Shown here piece by piece: positions 58,340 through 64,000 of a DNA stretch of 64,000 bases. Positions within the stretch are counted from its first letter, which is position 1. The number at the start of each line of letters is the position of its first letter. The stretch comes from Clostridia bacterium (lineage in GTDB: Bacteria > Bacillota > Clostridia > Oscillospirales > Acutalibacteraceae): NCBI GenBank assembly GCA_017438845.1, contig JAFRUO010000021.1, positions 1 through 64,000 of the forward strand, in the 5' to 3' direction. Position numbers and translations under genes: made by a program. Under the pieces are notes generated by a model. It searched no databases. It saw only the letters and a list, made by a program, of their open reading frames with translations, and was not told where the DNA came from.

Positions 58340-58860
58340 GAATTAAAGCTCAGCCGCAGGCTGACTGAGGGGTTGTAACCAAGGCTCCCTTGTGTAAAGG
58401 GAGCTGTCAGCCGCAGGCTGACTGAGGGATTGTAAACAGTGAATAGTGAAAAGTGAATAGGTAATAAGTGTTTGCTTTGCAAACCGTAGGGGCGACCATT
58501 GGTCGCCCGCCGAGGATTGATGTGACTAATTTGTTTATCCAACGTAGGGCGGGGGCTTGCTCCCGCCGAGGTTTGATGCGGTTTTATTACACCTCATCCA
58601 CCGCAAGCGGTCCCCCTTCCCCTCAAGGGGAAGGCTTACGGGACGTCGTGGACGCCGTCCCCTACGGTCGTTATTCATTTTTAAGTTTTCAGTTTTAAGT
58701 ATTCATTATAACAGTTTACTACCCCTCCGTCTTTTTGCCGAAGCAAAAAGACACCTCCCCTGACCAGGGGAGGTTGACGGGACATCTGTACGCCGTCCCC
58801 TACGGATTATAATTTACTCTTTCATCATAAAAAACGAAGGCGGGAGTCTTCCCCCGCCCT
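58340..58860 (+). repeat. Mosaic of palindromic repeats (about 520 bp, no gene)
   Basis: Contains a repeat of the first family (GGCTCCCTTGTGTAAAGGGAG, then CAGCCGCAGGCTGAC, TGAGGGATTGT; 58383-58440), GGGGCGACC-attGGTCGCCC (58489-58508), GGGCGGGGGC-ttGCTCCCGCC (58545-58564), a GATGAGGTG-type unit (58588-58644), two GGGAC ... CGCCGTCCCCTACGG units (58639-58666 and 58779-58806), a CCTCCCCTGGTCAGGGGAGG unit (58729-58772) and GGCGGGAGTC-ttCCCCCGCC (58840-58857). No gene or promoter is seen. It fills the gap between convergent operons. Confidence 0.85.
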
Positions 58861-58888
58861 ATGTTCGGTATGCAATCAACCGTCATTA

Positions 58889-61021
58889 TTAAAACGTATT
58901 TACAAAGCTGCTCCAGGAAGCGGAAATATCTTTATAGTGCATTGCGGTGTAATAGACTTGCTGCCGCTGACTTGCGCTATAGAGTGCGCTGTCAGCCGTT
59001 TTGAAAACAGTTGTTTGTGATGACGAGCCCTTCGGCTTTGCCGTGACAAGCACCTGCGTTTTTTTGACTTTTCCCGAGCTTAACGAGTAATAATCAAGAT
59101 AAGTCATTTCGTCATACTTTTTGTAATTCTCACCGTCAAGGTAACTGCCGCTGAGCCATACCGAAGCAAACATACCCGGATAATTCTTGACCGTATATGC
59201 GCTTGCCATGGTCGTTCCGCAGTAGCAGACAACCCTTCTGTCGTAAGTGAAAATATAGTTTGAAGCAAGATTCCGTCCGTTAAAGCCGTTATAAATCACA
59301 AGTTCGGGAATACTGTCCGCGTTAAAATCAAGAAGCGCAAAGCTTATGTCCTGAAGGTCGCCGTATCCCAGCTGAGCGTCGCCGTAATTAAGAAACTTTT
59401 TGCTCAGTATAAAGGACTTATACGCATCCTTCCAGTTGTTAAAGAACATTCCGCCTTTGTCCATGTTCATTATGATAACGGCTATCTGCGCTCTGCTTGC
59501 GCCCTCGACGGGGGCTACTCTGCCGTCTGCCATGCCGCTGATTATGCCGTTCTGCACTGCCCAGGCAACTGCGGTCTTTGCAAACGGGCTTATGTTTTTG
59601 TAGTCCTTGAATTTCGCAAGCGTCTTGTCTGCGCCGCTGACCGTGGGAGAGCCCATATATCTGTAAAGAATGGTTGCAACCTGCTCACGGGTGATGTTGT
59701 CGCCGACTCCGAATCTGCCGTTCTGATAGCCCGAGATTATTCCGTTGTCAACCGCCCAGTTTACTGCGGCGGCATAGTATTCTCCCTTTCTCACGTCCGA
59801 GAGCTTGCTCTGAACATTTTCATATTCTGTCAAATCCGCACCCGCAACACGGGCAAGCACAACAACGAAGTCCTGCCGTTTAAGAGCGTCTCCCGGTCCG
59901 AAACGGCAATTTGAATAACCGGTTATATAGCCCTTTTCTCCGACATACTTTACCGCTTCGTAATACCACGAATCTTCTGCAACATCAGGGTATGTTCCCG
60001 TAACATAAAACGGGATATCATTGGCCTTTGCATATCTTTCCGCTTCGCTTCCCTTTTTTCCTGCAATTACTTCTCCCCCGTTAATTCTGTAAAACGGTTG
60101 ATTATAATCGTGATAATATCCATAAGCATAATCACCTATTTCGGTAACACTCTCCGGAATATAAATGCCTTTCAGTCTTACACAATATTCAAATGCTCGA
60201 TCACCTATTCTGGTTACACTGGTTGGAATGGTTATATTTTTTAAAAAGATATAGCGGTAAAAAGCCATATCTTCTATTTCTCTTGTGCCTTCGGGAATTA
60301 TAACATTAGTAACTATTTCAGCAAAATCCTGAGCAAAAGAGCTTTGAGGGTTATAGTAAACCGTTACATTTTTTAGAGAACTACATTGTTTAAATGCGCC
60401 TTTTTCTATTGTTTTTACACTTGATGGAATTGTAATGCTCACAAGAGAACTACAACCATTAAAAGCGGTACCATTAATCACCTGTAAAGTTTCCGGCAAC
60501 GATACGCTTTTCAACGAAACACATCCCTCAAATGCCTGCCCGCATATTTGCTCTGCTCCGTTTGGAATGATAATGCTTTTTAGCGCTGAACAATATGCAA
60601 ACATACCGTCACTTATTCTCTTAAGTCCAACAGGAATGGAAACGCTTGTCAGTGAAACGCAGTTGGCAAAAGCTGAATAACCTATACTCTTTACCGTGCT
60701 GGGTATAGTTATACTTTTCAATCCGCTGCCTTCAAAAGCAAAAGGTCCAATATAATTAACCGAGTCAGGAATGATTATGCCTGTTATTTTATTGTTATAT
60801 AAAAAAGCTCCGCTCCCAATCTCTTCAATAGTATATCCGCCCAATTTTAAAGGAATTGTCGGATTGGAGGACTTTCCGGTATATCCGGTTATCACTCCTG
60901 CACCGTCATACACCGTGTATTCCCAGTCACCGCTTGTATATGCAAACGAACTCACCCCCGTCAGCGGCAGAGCTGACAGAAGCATTATGATTGCAAGGAC
61001 AATTGATATTTGCTTTTTCAT
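58889..61021 (-). CDS. Secreted BspA-type leucine-rich protein with SLH domains
   Basis: 710 residues. Signal peptide (about 1-27, LSALPLTGVSSFA), then BspA-type LRR units (for example GAFLYNNKITGIIIPDSVN, AFANCVSLTSVSIPVGLKRI) to about residue 320, then three SLH domains (YPDVAEDSWYYEAVKYV, YYAAAVNWAVDNGIISGYQ, AKTAVAWAVQNGIISGMAD) to about 525, then a C-terminal domain with LLDFNADSIPELVIYNG, a D-x-N-x-D calcium-like motif. SLH domains bind cell-wall polymers, so the protein should be displayed on the surface. A 278-bp stretch of its SLH part is almost identical to the downstream paralogue. Confidence 0.9.
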   Translation of the reverse strand: MKKQISIVLAIIMLLSALPLTGVSSFAYTSGDWEYTVYDGAGVITGYTGKSSNPTIPLKLGGYTIEEIGSGAFLYNNKITGIIIPDSVNYIGPFAFEGSGLKSITIPSTVKSIGYSAFANCVSLTSVSIPVGLKRISDGMFAYCSALKSIIIPNGAEQICGQAFEGCVSLKSVSLPETLQVINGTAFNGCSSLVSITIPSSVKTIEKGAFKQCSSLKNVTVYYNPQSSFAQDFAEIVTNVIIPEGTREIEDMAFYRYIFLKNITIPTSVTRIGDRAFEYCVRLKGIYIPESVTEIGDYAYGYYHDYNQPFYRINGGEVIAGKKGSEAERYAKANDIPFYVTGTYPDVAEDSWYYEAVKYVGEKGYITGYSNCRFGPGDALKRQDFVVVLARVAGADLTEYENVQSKLSDVRKGEYYAAAVNWAVDNGIISGYQNGRFGVGDNITREQVATILYRYMGSPTVSGADKTLAKFKDYKNISPFAKTAVAWAVQNGIISGMADGRVAPVEGASRAQIAVIIMNMDKGGMFFNNWKDAYKSFILSKKFLNYGDAQLGYGDLQDISFALLDFNADSIPELVIYNGFNGRNLASNYIFTYDRRVVCYCGTTMASAYTVKNYPGMFASVWLSGSYLDGENYKKYDEMTYLDYYSLSSGKVKKTQVLVTAKPKGSSSQTTVFKTADSALYSASQRQQVYYTAMHYKDISASWSSFVNTF
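59481..59758 (-). repeat. SLH-coding duplication, copy 1
   Basis: 278 bp matching 61576-61853 with only a handful of differences by eye, a signature of recent gene conversion or duplication between the two LRR/SLH genes. Confidence 0.85.
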
Positions 61022-61039
61022 ATTTTAATCCCCTCTTAA

Positions 61040-61528
61040 CTATTCTCTCCATCCGTAATGATATTCAGAATCAAATGAATAAAGACCTCTGAACGATAAT
61101 GCGCCGCTGTTGTTATTAATAAAGAGAAAATCCTTAAACTCGGTCGGAAGCTTTGAGAGCGGAGCTGCCGAGGTGTATGCATAGATTATCCCTGTGCCGT
61201 CCAAGCCCTCTGCCTCCGTATAAACATAACGAGCATTTTGATCTGTTCCGGGATAAAGCTTTATCTCCTCTGTTCCCGGTGTTTGATTATATGTGATTTT
61301 TTCAACTTCAAAGGAATATGTGTAATGATTTACCTTTTTGGGATTTTTGAATTTTCCGCTGAACTCGGACCTATATAAAGTTGCGTAGTAGCCGTATTCC
61401 AAGCCTCCGACCTGTTGAGCGCCAAAAACCCCGGTAAAGCTTCCGTCCGGTTATATCTCAATGGTTGTAGAGCGCGCACCGGTATGATAAGCTAATATAT
61501 ATTCACCCGCAAAAAACTTAAAAAACAT
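61040..61528 (-). pseudogene. Decayed C-terminal domain between the two LRR/SLH genes
   Basis: From 61528 the frame reads MFFKFFAGEYILAYHTGARSTTIEI, hits a TAA at 61454-61456, and continues PDGSFTGVFGAQQVGGLEY ... to 61040. The motif set (DGSFTGVF, FSGKF, VNHYTYSFEVEKI, GTGIIYAYTSAAPLSKLP) is that of a C-terminal domain of clostridial secreted proteins. It lies just behind the paralogous LRR/SLH gene, whose own frame ends in a T-run. A frameshift at that run plus the stop appear to have cut the domain off. Confidence 0.65.
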
Positions 61529-62864
61529 CAACTTCGCCTAACAGTCCTTTTTTATCTATATTCATAATAATGGTTGCTATCTGCGCTCTGCTTGCGCCCT
61601 CGACGGGGGCTACTCTGCCGTCTGACATGCCGCTGATTATGCCGTTCTGAACTGCCCAGGCAACTGCGGTCTTTGCAAATGAGCTTATGTTTTTGTAGTC
61701 CTTGAATTTCGCAAGCGTTTTGTCTGCGCCGCTGACCGTGGGAGAGCCCATATATCTGTAAAGAATGGTTGCAACCTGCTCACGGGTGATGTTGTCGCCG
61801 ACTCCGAATCTGCCGTTCTGATAGCCCGAGATTATTCCGTTGTCAACCGCCCAATTTACCGCCGCCGCATAGTATGCGCCCTGCTTTACGTCCTTTAATT
61901 TGCTTGCCGTGTTCTGATATTTTGAAAGGTCCGCTTTTGCAATTTTTGAAAGAATTACTACAAAATCCTGACGTTTAAGCTTGTCCGCAGGCCCGAAGCG
62001 ACAATTTGAATATCCGATTATATAGCCTTTTCCGGAAACATATTTTACAGCCGCATTATACCAGGCGTCAGACGGAACATCGGGATATTCTCCCGGGCCG
62101 TAGAAGGGAATTTTATTCTCTTTTGCGTACTTTTCCGCTGCGCTTCCGTACTCACCGGCAATAACAAAATCCTTTAGCTTTACTGTAGGCTCCTCAGGTT
62201 CCATTCCGTCAATCAAGCCTTTATAATAAACGTATCCAAAGGCATCATAGCCTATGGTTTCTACAGAGCTTGGTATATATACTCCTTTTAACATATCACA
62301 GCCTGAAAATGCTGACCCATCGATTTTTTTAACGCTTTGCGGTATGGTCAAACTCATTAGTTTTCCGCACGCATCAAAAGCATAAGCCCCTATGGTCGTA
62401 ACGGTATTCGGCAGGGTTAACGAAGCCAAAGACTGATAGCCCTCAAAAGCAGCTTCAGGAATACGTGTGACGCCGTTAACAACGACTACGTTTGTTACAA
62501 GATCCCTGATAAAGTGGCTTCCTTCGATACTTTGCTTATAATATAATATTACATTTTTTAACGATTTGCAGTTTTTAAATATATCCTTTTCTGTTTTTGT
62601 TATGCTGTCGGGAATTGTAACACTGATAACAGAACTGCATCCGTAAAAAGCATTGCTGCCGATAACCGAGACATTGTATCCGTCAAGCTTAGAAGGAATA
62701 GTTACGTCTGAAGCATTTCCTTTATATCTCGTTACAGTCGCTTTACCGTTTGACACTGTGTATTCCCAATCTCCGCTTGTATAGGCAAACGAGCTTATTC
62801 CCGTCAGCGGCAGAGCCGACAGAAGCATTATTAATGCAAGTATTAACGATAAAGTTTTTTTCAT
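61518..62864 (-). CDS. Secreted LRR/SLH protein (paralogue, truncated)
   Basis: 448 residues from the ATG at 62864 with AAAGGGGAGAATAAT before it. Signal peptide nearly identical to the neighbour, fewer LRR units (CSSVISVTIPDSITKTEKDIF, GYQSLASLTLPNTVT), then three SLH domains. It ends KKGLLGEVDVF within a homopolymer of T, and the remains of a further domain follow in another frame. Compared with the neighbour it has lost the calcium-like C-terminal region. It is probably anchored to the wall as well. Confidence 0.88.
   Translation of the reverse strand: MKKTLSLILALIMLLSALPLTGISSFAYTSGDWEYTVSNGKATVTRYKGNASDVTIPSKLDGYNVSVIGSNAFYGCSSVISVTIPDSITKTEKDIFKNCKSLKNVILYYKQSIEGSHFIRDLVTNVVVVNGVTRIPEAAFEGYQSLASLTLPNTVTTIGAYAFDACGKLMSLTIPQSVKKIDGSAFSGCDMLKGVYIPSSVETIGYDAFGYVYYKGLIDGMEPEEPTVKLKDFVIAGEYGSAAEKYAKENKIPFYGPGEYPDVPSDAWYNAAVKYVSGKGYIIGYSNCRFGPADKLKRQDFVVILSKIAKADLSKYQNTASKLKDVKQGAYYAAAVNWAVDNGIISGYQNGRFGVGDNITREQVATILYRYMGSPTVSGADKTLAKFKDYKNISSFAKTAVAWAVQNGIISGMSDGRVAPVEGASRAQIATIIMNIDKKGLLGEVDVF
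61576..61853 (-). repeat. SLH-coding duplication, copy 2
   Basis: Partner of 59481-59758, same orientation, offset 2095 bp. Confidence 0.85.
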
Positions 62865-62921
62865 ATTATTCTCCCCTTTTATTAAACGAGGCGCAATCAC
62901 ACAGACTGCGCCTGAATTTGC

Positions 62922-63842
62922 TTAAAATACAAATTTTTCTTCGCTGACGGTGTATTTTGAGCTCCAGCCGAGGACCACGCCGTCAAACTCCTCTCCCTTG
63001 AGCGCCTTTAAGCATTCCGTTTTGTAGTCCTCAAAGAAATTATCCTCGTCGGACACAATTGAAAATTTCTGCGCCGTAAAGACATATTCGCCGATAACAA
63101 AGCTGCCTGCCTTGTCGTCCTCAAGCGCAGCCACCTTTTCGTAAAAGCCCTCGGGATATTTGTCGCTGTCTGCGGAAATAACGATTATGTCCTGCGTGAC
63201 GATAGCGTTTTCGTAATACTCGCCCGCACTGTCAACGGTCGCCTTGCCCTCGTTGATGTCGGCAGCAAGACGTGAAAACCTGTCGGTTACCGTTTTCTTT
63301 TCCGCTTCGTCCATAGGCACGGTGTTGCTCTCACTATCAACCGTCGTAAGGAAGCCCGTGGCTGTCCTGAATGCAATGAAATGCTCCTTGAAATAATCTT
63401 CAAGCTCCTGCTCGGTAACGGGAGCCTCGCCCTTATCGGAATAGTATTCAAGCATCAGCCTTGTGCGGTAGGCGGAGCTGAGCTCTATGTTGTATATATC
63501 CTGCTTTGACACGCCCTTTTCATCGTAATAGGCGCTGTAAAGATGCCACTTGTTTTCAACGGCTTTAGCGACGTTGATTTTTTCCTCAGCGTCAAGCTTG
63601 AGCCCTCTGTTTGTAAACTCGGAATTGACCGCAACGTATTCGGAAAGCTTTTTGTTAAGCTCGGTGCTTACCGTATATTCGTCGGCAGACGGGTTTTCCG
63701 CGTTTACCCTGTCAAGAAAATAGTTGTATGTTCCCTTGCCGATTTTCGAGCCGTTAACCTTGACGGGGGCATATTTTCCGCAGGAGCAAAGCAACAGTAA
63801 TGACGCGGCGCACAGAAGCATTGCCGTTATTCTTTTTTTCAT
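62922..63842 (-). CDS. PrsA/SurA-like lipoprotein foldase
   Basis: 306 residues from the ATG at 63842; an ATG 9 bases earlier is also possible. Lipoprotein signal with LLLLCSCG lipobox (Cys near 21). The start of the mature part (VKVNGSKIGKGTYNYFLDRV) and a following helical domain resemble the N-terminal chaperone part of PrsA/SurA-type foldases; no clear parvulin domain was seen, so it may be a chaperone-only member. It would act outside the membrane, fitting the neighbouring secreted proteins. Confidence 0.7.
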   Translation of the reverse strand: MKKRITAMLLCAASLLLLCSCGKYAPVKVNGSKIGKGTYNYFLDRVNAENPSADEYTVSTELNKKLSEYVAVNSEFTNRGLKLDAEEKINVAKAVENKWHLYSAYYDEKGVSKQDIYNIELSSAYRTRLMLEYYSDKGEAPVTEQELEDYFKEHFIAFRTATGFLTTVDSESNTVPMDEAEKKTVTDRFSRLAADINEGKATVDSAGEYYENAIVTQDIIVISADSDKYPEGFYEKVAALEDDKAGSFVIGEYVFTAQKFSIVSDEDNFFEDYKTECLKALKGEEFDGVVLGWSSKYTVSEEKFVF

Positions 63843-63860
63843 CACTGTCACCGTCCTTTG

Positions 63861-64000
63861 TTATTTGTTGTTTTGCTTATATTCCTTTAAAAGCTTTTCC
63901 TTTAAAAGCTCCTCTTCCTCTGCCTTTTTCATTTTTTCACGGTAAAGCGCCTTGTGCTTTCCGATTTTGCCGTTCCTGTAAAACGCAACAAGGAACATTC
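63861..64000 (-). CDS. Partial gene at the window edge
   Basis: Last about 45 codons of a minus-strand gene that begins at or beyond 64000: MFLVAFYRNGKIGKHKALY, then a charged Glu/Lys helix (KKAEEEELLKEKLLKEYKQ). It resembles the C-terminal coil of a small membrane or trafficking protein; identity cannot be given. It ends about 20 bp before the foldase start, so the two are probably cotranscribed. Confidence 0.5.
   Translation of the reverse strand, partial: MFLVAFYRNGKIGKHKALYREKMKKAEEEELLKEKLLKEYKQNNK

Noticed and set aside
61..64000. tRNA or rRNA genes
   Set aside because: No cloverleaf or rRNA-like stretch was recognised by eye; short tRNAs could be missed without a search tool.

Overview
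The window looks like a chromosomal segment of an anaerobic, gut-type member of the Clostridia (Oscillospirales/Ruminococcaceae-like). This rests on several sequence features: a spore gene (spoVAD), a group A [FeFe]-hydrogenase, a family 95 fucosidase, BspA-type leucine-rich proteins with SLH domains, AGGAGG-type ribosome binding sites, frequent TTG/GTG starts, and many bipartite palindromic repeats of a kind common in gut Firmicutes. The species cannot be named from the sequence.

Layout. 1-5.95 kb: two small DUF559 nuclease genes embedded in palindromic repeats, plus a methyltransferase, a DEDDh exonuclease and a GH95 fucosidase. 5.95-10.2 kb: an operon with an LCP-like protein, a transglutaminase and folE-folP-folB-folK. 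10.2-19.7 kb: conserved housekeeping genes (clpX, clpP, tig, phosphoesterase, thrC, yraN, rnhB, ylqF, two signal peptidases, rplS). 19.9-23.7 kb: a plus-strand run of small enzymes (phosphotyrosine phosphatase, glutaredoxin-like, nitroreductase, Gfo/Idh/MocA, TfoX-like) and a lipoprotein.

24.3-46.2 kb is an AT-rich integrated element of 21,881 bp that splits spoVAD. The N-terminal half of spoVAD lies at 46182-46806 and the C-terminal half at 23903-24304. Joining them across a shared CAGG restores one 340-residue open frame. The element carries a large serine recombinase, a MobC-like protein with an oriT-like palindrome cluster, two TnpV-like genes and a sigma factor behind a consensus promoter with a LexA-like box in its spacer. 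Its cargo looks like defence and toxin genes: a nucleotidyltransferase-NADAR pair, a HEPN-like protein, a fused HipB-HipA protein, Fic, a membrane/SEC-C pair, an SF1 helicase pair, and a BcgI-like restriction-modification system whose nuclease domain is fused to the methylase.

46.9-58.3 kb: a hydrogenase operon (NuoF/GltD-type fusion plus HydA) followed by a LytS-type two-component system, an anchored HAD phosphatase and a MoxR-DUF58-transglutaminase operon. 58.3-58.9 kb is a mosaic of repeats. 58.9-64 kb holds two related secreted LRR/SLH proteins (one with a decayed C-terminal domain), a PrsA-like lipoprotein and the end of a further gene cut by the window edge.

The strongest points for follow-up are the spoVAD-splitting element, the DUF559 genes that sit exactly between inward-facing palindromic repeats, the SOS-type promoter of the element sigma factor, and the compact defence modules inside the element.
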